Origin: Clostridiales bacterium
Lineage (GTDB): Bacteria > Bacillota > Clostridia > UBA1381
Assembly (NCBI GenBank): GCA_003453455.1
Contig: DMLG01000044.1
Coordinates: forward strand, 1-8,258
Length of the DNA stretch: 8,258 nt
Direction of reading: 5' to 3'
In this document: one piece after another, positions 1 through 5,992 of the stretch
Position numbering within the stretch: the stretch's first letter is position 1
Layout: the number at the start of each line of letters is the position of its first letter
Made by a program: the position numbers and the translations under genes
Notes under the pieces: model-generated
The model's input: only the letters and a program-made list of their open reading frames with translations
The model's database searches: none
Told to the model about the DNA's origin: nothing

Positions 1-13
1 CATAAAAATACAT
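1..13 (-). CDS. 5' end of a gene downstream of fmt, possibly a YugP-type zinc metallopeptidase (partial)
   Basis: Only the start codon and three more codons lie in the window, reading Met-Tyr-Phe-Tyr, with the gene running off the left edge. The start is supported by an AGGAG ribosome binding site (20-24) that directly follows the fmt stop codon and sits six bases before the ATG (11-13). The gap to fmt is 12 bases, so this should be the next gene of the same operon. From memory, YugP-like membrane zinc peptidases (Zn_peptidase_2) often begin with Met-Tyr-Phe-Tyr or a close variant and often follow fmt in Clostridia. The existence of a gene start is well supported, but the identity is a guess from four residues and context. 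Confidence 0.5.
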
Positions 14-25
14 TTTTACACTCCT

Positions 26-949
26 CTATTTTAAAATTGTACCGATTTCTATATTATGTCCTCTTAAATAGTCCTCGACAGGCATTTTCTTACTTCCGGG
101 AAATTGAAGCTCTTCAATATATATCGAGCCGTCGGCTGTCTTTACTTTTAAACCCTTCCCCTTAAAAAATCCCAGAATTTCGCCGTTTTCACCCTTTGAC
201 GGCTCTCCCTTTTTTGCGGAAATTATCTTTACAACATCATCTTTATAAAAGGAGTATGCCAAGGGCCAGCTGTTCAATCCGCAAATTAGTTTTGAAATTT
301 TGTCGGTACTTTCCGACCAGTTGATATGCCCCATTTCCTTTGTAAGCATAGGTGCGTATGTTGCACCCTCCTCTTGCTGCTTTTTGGGGGTTATTGTTTC
401 TATGTTAAGTATAGTTTCTGCAAGCAGTTCGCCGCCGATTTTACCGATTCGTAAAAAAAGTTCCTCCGATGTTTCATATTCGCCTATTTTGAGTTTTTCG
501 GAAAGCAGGATATCTCCCGTATCCATTCCCTCGTCCATAAGCATTGTAGTAACTCCCGTTTCCTTATCTCCGTTTATAACTGCCCATTGTATAGGAGCTG
601 CGCCTCGGAGCTTAGGAAGAAGCGATGCGTGCATATTTATACAGCCGTATTTAGGATAATCAAGCACATATTTTGGAAGTATTTTTCCGTATGCAACGAC
701 TGCTATCAGGTCAGGTCTTAATTCCTCCAAAACCTCAATAAGCTCGCCTGATTTGATTTTTTCGGGCTGAAAAACAGGAATACCTGCATCCATGGCTTTA
801 ATTTTCACATCGGTGGGCGCCATTTTATGACCTCTGCCCTTAGGCTTATCGGGTTGACTTACCGCGCCTACAACCGTCATTTTATGTTTTAATAGCGTTT
901 CCAGACATTCTGCTGCAATATCGGGAGTACCCATAAAAAGAATTCTCAT
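26..949 (-). CDS. fmt: Methionyl-tRNA formyltransferase
   Basis: Transfers a formyl group from 10-formyltetrahydrofolate to the amino group of Met on initiator tRNA in the cytosol, so that translation can begin with formyl-methionine. The 307-residue protein is complete and close to the usual length of about 310. The N-terminal Rossmann-type domain starts with MRILFMGTPD. The segment around residues 31-43 (SQPDKPKGRG) is the loop typical of Fmt. The formyl-folate site shows N105, H107 and SLLPKLRGAAPIQ (109-121), and D143 in GMDTGD completes the Asn-His-Asp triad, with the same 36-residue His to Asp spacing as in E. coli Fmt. The C-terminal tRNA-binding domain begins near residue 205 and carries the typical INW and LNSWP segments. 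The start at the ATG 947-949 is preferred over an in-frame GTG at 962-964 because a GGAG site lies six bases before the ATG and family members begin in this way. It lies 11 bases after def, its functional partner. Identity is secure. Confidence 0.97.
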   Translation of the reverse strand: MRILFMGTPDIAAECLETLLKHKMTVVGAVSQPDKPKGRGHKMAPTDVKIKAMDAGIPVFQPEKIKSGELIEVLEELRPDLIAVVAYGKILPKYVLDYPKYGCINMHASLLPKLRGAAPIQWAVINGDKETGVTTMLMDEGMDTGDILLSEKLKIGEYETSEELFLRIGKIGGELLAETILNIETITPKKQQEEGATYAPMLTKEMGHINWSESTDKISKLICGLNSWPLAYSFYKDDVVKIISAKKGEPSKGENGEILGFFKGKGLKVKTADGSIYIEELQFPGSKKMPVEDYLRGHNIEIGTILK

Positions 950-955
950 AAAAAT

Positions 956-959
956 CTCC
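956..959 (-). promoter_or_regulatory. Ribosome binding site of fmt
   Basis: GGAG read on the minus strand, six bases before the ATG at 947-949. It lies downstream of the alternative GTG at 962-964, so it can only serve the ATG. This settles the start in favour of the 307-residue protein. Confidence 0.75.
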
Positions 960-960
960 G

Positions 961-1407
961 TCACTTAGTCTTTATTATCTTATCATCAAACAGTTCGCCG
1001 TTTAAATGGTCAATTTCGTGACACAGCGCTACTGCCAAAAGACCTTCACCGTACTGCTCTATCTTCTTTCCGTTTCTGTCAAATGCTGACACCGTAACTT
1101 TTTCAGGTCTTTTTACATCGCCCCATACATCGGGAATGCTAAGACATCCTTCCTGTCCTATCTGTTCACCTTCTGCTTTAATGATAACGGGATTTACAAG
1201 TTCTATCTTTTCCTCATCGACTTCAATCACCACGCAGCGCCTTAAAATTCCCACCTGCGGCGCAGCAAGTCCTACCCCGTCCGATGCCTTCATAGTTTCA
1301 TACATATCATCTAAAAGCTCTGCAAGCTTTTTATCAAATTTTAGTACTTCTTTGCTTTTCTTATAAAGGATTTCATCACCTTTTTTTCGTATTGTTCTTA
1401 GTGCCAT
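961..1407 (-). CDS. def: Peptide deformylase
   Basis: Metal-dependent hydrolase that removes the formyl group from the N-terminal methionine of nascent proteins at the ribosome exit. All three family motifs are intact: GVGLAAPQ (44-51), EGCLS (86-90) and HEIDH (130-134). C88, H130 and H134 would bind the metal (normally Fe2+), and E131 is the catalytic acid/base. At 148 residues, with an N-terminus MALRTIRKKGDEIL, it resembles the short type 1 deformylases. I use the ATG at 1405-1407. An in-frame GTG at 1414-1416 would add three residues (Met-Lys-Lys), but it overlaps the priA stop and has no well-placed binding site of its own. The gene sits 5 bases after priA and 11 before fmt, so the two enzymes of the formyl-methionine cycle are adjacent and probably co-translated. 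Identity is secure. Confidence 0.97.
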   Translation of the reverse strand: MALRTIRKKGDEILYKKSKEVLKFDKKLAELLDDMYETMKASDGVGLAAPQVGILRRCVVIEVDEEKIELVNPVIIKAEGEQIGQEGCLSIPDVWGDVKRPEKVTVSAFDRNGKKIEQYGEGLLAVALCHEIDHLNGELFDDKIIKTK

Positions 1408-1412
1408 TTTTT

Positions 1413-1419
1413 TCACCCC
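1413..1419 (-). promoter_or_regulatory. Ribosome binding site of def, containing the priA stop codon
   Basis: GGGGTGA on the minus strand lies five bases before the def ATG at 1405-1407. Its last three bases are the TGA stop of priA (1413-1415). A ribosome ending priA would cover the def initiation region, which suggests translational coupling. Confidence 0.6.
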
Positions 1420-3842
1420 ATATTAGGATTTTTATCTATAATTACCGAAACATTTTCGTATATCGGATTTTCTTCGCATAAACTCTTTGCTCCTGCCAAA
1501 ATGCCTGTAATCATATCGCTATTTTCACATTTAATAAGTATCCTGAATATATATTTATTCTTTATTTTTGAAATATACGCGCTTATCGGCCCCAAAATCT
1601 GCGATTTTTGGGGTTGATTTCCTATATCCGCAATGTTTTTAACAAAAAACTTTGCGCACCTATTAGTTACGCTTTCATTTTTTCCGCTGAAAATTACTGC
1701 AACCATTTCGCAAAAAGGCGGATACCACATTGCCCGTCTCACCGCTATTTCGTCTTCATAAAACTGCTTATAATCGTGTCTTTGCATAAGCTTTATTGCA
1801 GAATTTTCGGGACTGTAAGTCTGAACAATGCTTTTTCCTTCAAGGTCGGCTCTTCCTGCTCTTCCCGTTACCTGTTCAAGTATTGAAAATGTCCGCTCTT
1901 TTGCGCGGTAATCATCAATATTCAGCATTGTATCGGCGGATATAACTCCCACAAGAGTGACATTTGGAAAATCCAGACCTTTTGTCACCATTTGAGTTCC
2001 GATAAGGATATCAATATTCTCTTCACCGAATTTTTTCAAAATTGCCTCATGGGCATTCTTTCTTGATGTGGTATCAATGTCCATACGAATAGTTGTTGCA
2101 TTCGGGAAAAAGCGATGGATTTCTTCCTCAACTTTCTGTGTCCCTCCTCCAAAGTATCTTATATACTTACTGCCACATTCGGGACAGGTTTTATAATTTG
2201 ATACCGTATATCCGCAGTAATGGCATTTTAGCGTATCGCTGAATTTATGATAAGTAAGCGAAATACTGCAATTAGGACACTCTGCAACAAATCCGCAGCT
2301 CCTGCACGATACAAAGGTGGAATAGCCGCGCCTGTTTAAAAAAAGTATGGTCTGTTTTTTATTATTAAGATTTTCTGAAATCGCAGATACAAGGCTTTCG
2401 CTCAAAATCGACCTATTGCCCTTTTCAAGTTCATGCCTTAGGTCAACAATTTCAACCTTTGGCATTCTGTTATTATTAAACCGTTTCTCCATTGTGAGAA
2501 GCTGCATTTTTCCATTTTGCGCTTTATAATAGCTCGTAACAAGAGGTGTTGCAGATGCTAAAAGTAGTACAGCGCCGTACTGCTTTGCGCGAAATTCAGC
2601 AACCTCGTGAGTTTCATACCTTGGCGACATCTCGGACTTATAACTTCTTTCGTGTTCTTCATCAATTATTATAGCTCCGATATCGCAAAAAGGCGCAAAA
2701 ACTGCCGAGCGCGCTCCTACTACAATATTAGCTTTTCCCTCACGTATTTTTTTCCATTGGTCATACCTTTCGCCAAGGGACAAACCGCTGTGAATTATAG
2801 CAATATCATCTGAAAATCTTGCCCTGAACCGCGCAACGGTCTGCGGTGTAAGCGATATTTCGGGTACAAGCATAATAGCCTGTCTGCCATTTTTTACAAC
2901 CTCTGAAATCAGCTGCATATATACTTCTGTCTTACCGCTCCCCGTAACACCGTGCAAGAGATACTTTTTATATTTTCCGTTTTTTGCCGCATCACAAAGC
3001 GGGGAAAGTACCTTTTCCTGTTCATCCGTTAATTTTTTTGGCTTTTCGGGCTTTGTGCTATTTGCGCCAATCTCACGCAATACTGTCATTTCATATGTCT
3101 TAATATACCCTTTTTTTTCGAGAGCTTTAAGCGCATTATACGAACCTCCCGAAAAATGTACCAAATCCGCAAGGGACAATCTTCCGCATTCTGTGAGAAT
3201 ATCAAGCATTTTTGCCTGAACAGGTGCATTGCTTTTTTCAAGAATTTCAAGAGTGTGAAAAATGCTTTCTGCATCTATTGCAAGTTCTGCAACTCTTATT
3301 ACCTTATCACCTGCCCCCTGACACTCCTTAAACACAGTTTGTACCTTGCCGTTTTTTTGTAGAAGCGAAATACTTGAAGAAATATTTGCTTCAAAATGGC
3401 CCATAAGGCGGTTTATTTCCATAGCACCGCCGTTTTCTGACAGGATTCTTACTATCTCCTTTGCGGTGCTGCCCTTCACATCGTGGCTAATAAGCTCAAT
3501 CCATTCCTCGTGGTTTATGCCTGCACCGCTTGGTGCTATCGCGCGGACTGCATCAAGATAAGTCACTAAGTACTTATCCCGCATCCATTTAATCAGTTCT
3601 TTCTGCTTCTCATCAATGATTTTGTCTTTTCGGGATAAATTTAGTATTGATTTCAGGTTTTTGGCAGACGACTTTTCCTTTATGGAAAAAACATAGCCTT
3701 CCTTTGGCTTATTTGCCCTCCCGAAAGGAACTGTAACGCAGGAGCCAAGCACAACCATGCTTAAAAGCTCCTCCGGTATTGCATAATCGAAGAGCTTATC
3801 AACTTTTTTTGATTTATAGTTTACTATAATCTCCGCAATCAT
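1413..3842 (-). CDS. priA: Primosomal protein N' (PriA), replication restart helicase
   Basis: Superfamily 2 3'-to-5' DNA helicase that recognises abandoned replication forks and starts reloading of the replicative helicase. The 809-residue protein is complete. The N-terminal 3'-DNA-binding domain (about 1-105) has the typical DKLFDYAIPEEL and VTVPFGR segments. A winged-helix region follows (about 110-260). The helicase core begins near 270, with Walker A GVTGSGKT (298-305), the Walker B box DEEH (394-397) and ASATP (429-433). Eight zinc-binding cysteines interrupt the second helicase lobe (C513, C516, C522, C525, C540, C543, C553, C556), all in CxxC pairs. GGGTQKVEEE (565-574) and the arginine motif QVTGRAGR (657-664) follow, and the C-terminal domain has GPISAYISKIKNKYIFR (751-767). 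The start ATG is preceded by AAGGCGGT at 3851-3858, one mismatch from consensus, eight bases away. It lies 18 bases after rpoZ; coaBC, which often sits here, is absent. Identity is secure. Confidence 0.98.
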   Translation of the reverse strand: MIAEIIVNYKSKKVDKLFDYAIPEELLSMVVLGSCVTVPFGRANKPKEGYVFSIKEKSSAKNLKSILNLSRKDKIIDEKQKELIKWMRDKYLVTYLDAVRAIAPSGAGINHEEWIELISHDVKGSTAKEIVRILSENGGAMEINRLMGHFEANISSSISLLQKNGKVQTVFKECQGAGDKVIRVAELAIDAESIFHTLEILEKSNAPVQAKMLDILTECGRLSLADLVHFSGGSYNALKALEKKGYIKTYEMTVLREIGANSTKPEKPKKLTDEQEKVLSPLCDAAKNGKYKKYLLHGVTGSGKTEVYMQLISEVVKNGRQAIMLVPEISLTPQTVARFRARFSDDIAIIHSGLSLGERYDQWKKIREGKANIVVGARSAVFAPFCDIGAIIIDEEHERSYKSEMSPRYETHEVAEFRAKQYGAVLLLASATPLVTSYYKAQNGKMQLLTMEKRFNNNRMPKVEIVDLRHELEKGNRSILSESLVSAISENLNNKKQTILFLNRRGYSTFVSCRSCGFVAECPNCSISLTYHKFSDTLKCHYCGYTVSNYKTCPECGSKYIRYFGGGTQKVEEEIHRFFPNATTIRMDIDTTSRKNAHEAILKKFGEENIDILIGTQMVTKGLDFPNVTLVGVISADTMLNIDDYRAKERTFSILEQVTGRAGRADLEGKSIVQTYSPENSAIKLMQRHDYKQFYEDEIAVRRAMWYPPFCEMVAVIFSGKNESVTNRCAKFFVKNIADIGNQPQKSQILGPISAYISKIKNKYIFRILIKCENSDMITGILAGAKSLCEENPIYENVSVIIDKNPNMG

Positions 3843-3860
3843 ACAAAATTACCGCCTTAA

Positions 3861-4088
3861 TCATTTCTTCGGAACATAGCCGACCTTTCCTGCGGAAATT
3901 TCTGCAATCGCTTGTGTTACAGGATTTTCCGAGTCACATTGAACAAGACATTCATGGAGCACACTGTTATCTTTTTGTCCTCTGTCGCCAAGCATTCTTG
4001 CTCTTTTTGCCGCAACGGTCACCAAAACATATCTGCAACCGTCTTCAACGCATTTTTCAAGCGCACTTATTCCCGGTTTTGTCATCAT
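3861..4088 (-). CDS. rpoZ: DNA-directed RNA polymerase omega subunit
   Basis: Small subunit that wraps the C-terminus of beta-prime and helps assemble and stabilise RNA polymerase. The 75-residue protein shows the omega core: a Pro near the N-terminus, RYVLVTVAAKRARML (19-33), and PVTQAIAEISAGKV (56-69). Position in the operon, directly after gmk, is the classic one. The middle (about 34-54) is roughly ten residues longer than in B. subtilis omega as I recall it. The protein holds four cysteines (C13, C18, C47, C51), which is unusual for its size. The start is the first of two adjacent ATGs (4086-4088), eight bases after a perfect AAGGAGG. An in-frame GTG at 4110-4112 lies inside gmk and upstream of that site, so I reject it. 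The second ATG (4083-4085) would shorten the protein by one residue. Gap to gmk is 13 bases and to priA 18 bases. Confidence 0.9.
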   Translation of the reverse strand: MMTKPGISALEKCVEDGCRYVLVTVAAKRARMLGDRGQKDNSVLHECLVQCDSENPVTQAIAEISAGKVGYVPKK

Positions 4089-4096
4089 AATAAATT

Positions 4097-4103
4097 CCTC
4101 CTT
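4097..4103 (-). promoter_or_regulatory. Ribosome binding site of rpoZ, overlapping the gmk stop
   Basis: A perfect AAGGAGG on the minus strand, eight bases before the rpoZ ATG at 4086-4088. Its first two bases are the end of the gmk TAA stop (4102-4104). It fixes the rpoZ start and is the strongest binding site in the operon. Confidence 0.85.
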
Positions 4104-4695
4104 AAATTTCACTCAGTAATTTTTCTATTATTCGTTGTCTTTCGTTTGTTGCTTTTATAATTTCAAGTGTGTTTTTTACACAGTTTTCCAAATTATCATT
4201 TACTAAAACATAATTATATTTAGGACATTGTGAAAATTCCCATTTTGCAGTTTCTATACGCCTTTCTATTTCATCGGTATCTTCTCTGCCGCGCGTTTTA
4301 AGGCGTTTTCTGAGCTCCGCTATTGACGGCGGAACAATAAAAATCATTATTGCCTCCGGCATTTTTTCCTTTACTTTAAGCGCTCCTTGCGCCTCTATTT
4401 CCAAAATTACATTTTTGCCGTCTTTTAACATCTTTTCAACAGCTTCTTTGGGCGTCCCATAGTAATTTCCGCTATACTGGGCGTATTCGAGCATCATATC
4501 CCTTTTAATCATATCCTCAAATTGCTCTTTTGTAATGTAAAAATATGTTACGCCCTCCTGCTCTCCTAAGCGCATATCCCGCGTCGTCGCAGAAATTGAT
4601 AGAAATATATTTTCGTGCTTTACAAGTTCGTTGCAGACAGTCCCTTTTCCTGTTCCGCTCGGTCCTGATATTATAAAAAGCGAACCCTTAGTCAT
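4102..4695 (-). CDS. gmk: Guanylate kinase
   Basis: Phosphorylates GMP to GDP with ATP in the cytosol, an essential step in GTP and dGTP supply and in recycling of guanine nucleotides. The 197-residue protein has the family's normal length. The P-loop is GPSGTGKGT (11-19). The GMP-binding region includes S35, ATTRDMR (36-42), E46 and G48, with YFYI after it. [10 protein letters not shown] (74-83) is the second part of the GMP site, and [12 protein letters not shown] (98-109) is the conserved core strand and turn. [18 protein letters not shown] (129-146) forms the lid with its phosphate-binding arginines. The ATG at 4693-4695 overlaps the end of remA by eight bases, with GGAAGGGG (4705-4712) nine bases upstream. 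It sits directly before rpoZ, the usual order in many bacteria. Identity is secure. Confidence 0.98.
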   Translation of the reverse strand: MTKGSLFIISGPSGTGKGTVCNELVKHENIFLSISATTRDMRLGEQEGVTYFYITKEQFEDMIKRDMMLEYAQYSGNYYGTPKEAVEKMLKDGKNVILEIEAQGALKVKEKMPEAIMIFIVPPSIAELRKRLKTRGREDTDEIERRIETAKWEFSQCPKYNYVLVNDNLENCVKNTLEIIKATNERQRIIEKLLSEI

Positions 4696-4942
4696 CTTGT
4701 TCTTCCCCTTCCTGCAATATCCTTGCCGATATAGTTTCAGGCTGCAATGCAGAAAGAATAATATGGTCGGAGTCTGTTACAATTACCGCCCTTGTGCGTC
4801 TGCCAAAGGTGGCATTTACAAGCTTTCCGCGTTCTTCTGCATCCTTCATTATTCTTTTAACAGGTGCCGATTCGGGGCTTATTACGCTTATTATCCTTGA
4901 TGATATAACAATATTCCCAAATCCTATATTAACAAATTTCAT
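4688..4942 (-). CDS. remA: RemA family DNA-binding regulator (DUF370)
   Basis: Belongs to the RemA/YlzA family. In Bacillus subtilis RemA activates extracellular matrix operons, and it forms ring-shaped oligomers that are thought to bend or wrap DNA. The 84-residue protein has the near-invariant features [10 protein letters not shown] (3-12), [10 protein letters not shown] (22-31), [10 protein letters not shown] (46-55), [14 protein letters not shown] (57-70). The basic residues R16, R48 and R49 correspond to those known to matter for DNA binding in B. subtilis (R18, R50, R51). The acidic tail (GEEQDD) overlaps the gmk start by eight bases. I chose the ATG at 4940-4942. An in-frame TTG at 4970-4972 would add ten residues but lies inside yicC and breaks the family's normal N-terminus ([10 protein letters not shown]). 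The placement between yicC and gmk is the conserved Bacillota order. Which genes it regulates here cannot be told from the window. Confidence 0.95.
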   Translation of the reverse strand: MKFVNIGFGNIVISSRIISVISPESAPVKRIMKDAEERGKLVNATFGRRTRAVIVTDSDHIILSALQPETISARILQEGEEQDD

Positions 4943-4946
4943 ATTT

Positions 4947-4957
4947 CCACGCCCTTT
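4947..4957 (-). promoter_or_regulatory. Ribosome binding site of remA
   Basis: AAAGGGCGTGG on the minus strand, four bases before the ATG at 4940-4942, matches the anti-Shine-Dalgarno sequence in an extended but imperfect way. It supports the ATG over the upstream TTG at 4970-4972. Confidence 0.6.
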
Positions 4958-4964
4958 AAAGTTA

Positions 4965-5843
4965 TTACTCAATATTCTGTATCTGTTCTCTTAGCTTTTC
5001 GGTCTCTGCTTTAAGTTCAACTACCGTTTTTGCAATCTCAATATCCAGTGCCTTTGAGCCTGTTGTATTTATTTCGCGGTTAATCTCCTGTATCAAAAAG
5101 TCAAGTTTTCTGCCGGCAGGCTCCGGAACAGATATTATTTGATAAAATTCTTCAAAATGACTTGAAAGTCTGACAAGCTCTTCATTTACAGCAACCTTGT
5201 CCGCAAAAACAGCAACTTCGGTTAAAACACGCGCATCATCGACATCTTTTTCGGAAAGCACTTCCTTTATTTTTTCATATAGCTTATCGCTGTACTCCTT
5301 AACTGTTAAAGGCGAGCGCTTTTCAATTCTTTGTGCAAGTATTTTCATATACTCAATGCGGTCTTTTAAGTCTTTTTCAATTCTTTCGCCCTCACGCTCG
5401 CGCATTGATACAAAGGATTCAATAGTCGGAATTAAAACTTTTTTTACCGTTTCCCAAACGCTTTCTTCGTCCTCCTCTTTTTGCGTTGCTACAAAAATGT
5501 CAGGGTATCTCGAAAGCCCCATTGTCGTAATATCATCTTTTAATCCAAATTTATCGCGAAGGTCGCAAAGAGCGTCATAATAGTTTTTTGCAAGGTCATA
5601 GTTTACCGTTATAACTTTATCCGATTCCGAAAAATCTTCAACTGCAATATAGATATCAACCTTACCCCTTTTAATATATCCGCTCACTAAATTCCTGACG
5701 CGTTCCTCCAAAAACCCATAGTGTCTGGGCACCTTTATATTATAATCAGCATAGCGGTGATTTACAGATTTTATTTCACATAAAATCCTTTTTCCGTCCG
5801 CAATTTCCTCTTTTCTGCCATAGCCTGTCATACTTTTTAGCAC
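4965..5843 (-). CDS. yicC: YicC/YloC family endoribonuclease
   Basis: Member of the YicC family (YloC in B. subtilis). Family members have been reported to be endoribonucleases acting on RNA, and E. coli YicC is linked to decay of the small RNA RyhB. The natural substrate in this organism is unknown. The protein is 292 residues, a normal length. It opens with the family hallmark KSMTGYGR (3-10), followed by [11 protein letters not shown], the N-terminal YicC domain. The C-terminal DUF1732 domain has [18 protein letters not shown] and the signature [18 protein letters not shown] (about 247-264). The end is strongly charged and probably helical. I use a GTG start at 5841-5843 because TAGGTGA lies five bases upstream and relatives begin with two or three residues before SMTGYGR. 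Another in-frame GTG at 5850-5852 overlaps that binding site. It is the first gene of the leftward operon, 22 bases before remA. Confidence 0.93.
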   Translation of the reverse strand: MLKSMTGYGRKEEIADGKRILCEIKSVNHRYADYNIKVPRHYGFLEERVRNLVSGYIKRGKVDIYIAVEDFSESDKVITVNYDLAKNYYDALCDLRDKFGLKDDITTMGLSRYPDIFVATQKEEDEESVWETVKKVLIPTIESFVSMREREGERIEKDLKDRIEYMKILAQRIEKRSPLTVKEYSDKLYEKIKEVLSEKDVDDARVLTEVAVFADKVAVNEELVRLSSHFEEFYQIISVPEPAGRKLDFLIQEINREINTTGSKALDIEIAKTVVELKAETEKLREQIQNIE

Positions 5844-5848
5844 AAAAT

Positions 5849-5855
5849 TCACCTA
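5849..5855 (-). promoter_or_regulatory. Ribosome binding site of yicC
   Basis: TAGGTGA on the minus strand pairs with the 3' end of 16S rRNA and lies five bases before the GTG at 5841-5843. It overlaps the alternative GTG at 5850-5852, which therefore cannot use it. Confidence 0.65.
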
Positions 5856-5874
5856 CTTTATCACTATTCAAGAC

Positions 5875-5883
5875 ATTATATCA
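5875..5883 (-). promoter_or_regulatory. Extended -10 promoter of the yicC-remA-gmk-rpoZ-priA-def-fmt operon
   Basis: The minus strand reads TGATATAAT, which is a perfect TATAAT -10 box (5875-5880) with the TGn extension. No convincing -35 hexamer stands 16 to 18 bases upstream (the 17-base position holds TGTTAT), as is common for extended -10 promoters. Transcription would start near 5868, leaving a leader of about 25 bases before the yicC GTG. No riboswitch or attenuator fits in that length. Predicted from sequence only. Confidence 0.65.
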
Positions 5884-5930
5884 CAAATCTGTAAAAAATA
5901 ACATACTTTTTCAAAAAAATATTATTTTTT

Positions 5931-5959
5931 TTGATTTTATTTCCGTTTTGTGCTATACT
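5931..5959 (+). promoter_or_regulatory. Sigma-A type promoter of rqcH
   Basis: TTGATT (5931-5936) and TATACT (5954-5959) are separated by exactly 17 bases, and a TGC just before the -10 box makes it an extended -10. The run of A and T at 5907-5930 upstream of the -35 box could act as an UP element. Transcription would start near 5966, giving a leader of about 27 bases. The binding site AAGAGGT (5979-5985) lies seven bases before the ATG. The region 5844-5992 between yicC and rqcH holds these two divergent promoters, and I see no other gene in it. Confidence 0.75.
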
Positions 5960-5992
5960 GTTTAAAATACAACTTTACAAGAGGTAATTTTT

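Noticed and set aside
300..659. Plus-strand open frame of 119 codons opposite fmt
   Set aside because: It lies wholly within the well-supported fmt gene on the other strand, is rich in Ser and Ile as antisense shadows of this codon use are, and has no recognisable domain or binding site.
3912..4160. Plus-strand open frame of 82 codons across the rpoZ-gmk junction
   Set aside because: It is antisense to two known genes. Its hydrophobic tail comes from the A/T-rich junction, and no binding site precedes it.
5197..5580. Plus-strand open frame of 127 codons opposite yicC
   Set aside because: It is a Ser/Phe-rich shadow of yicC without promoter, binding site or family resemblance.
5844..5992. 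Riboswitch, T-box or small RNA in the yicC-rqcH intergenic region
   Set aside because: Both predicted leaders are under 30 bases, and the rest is promoter sequence and A/T tract. No stable stem or T-box element is visible.
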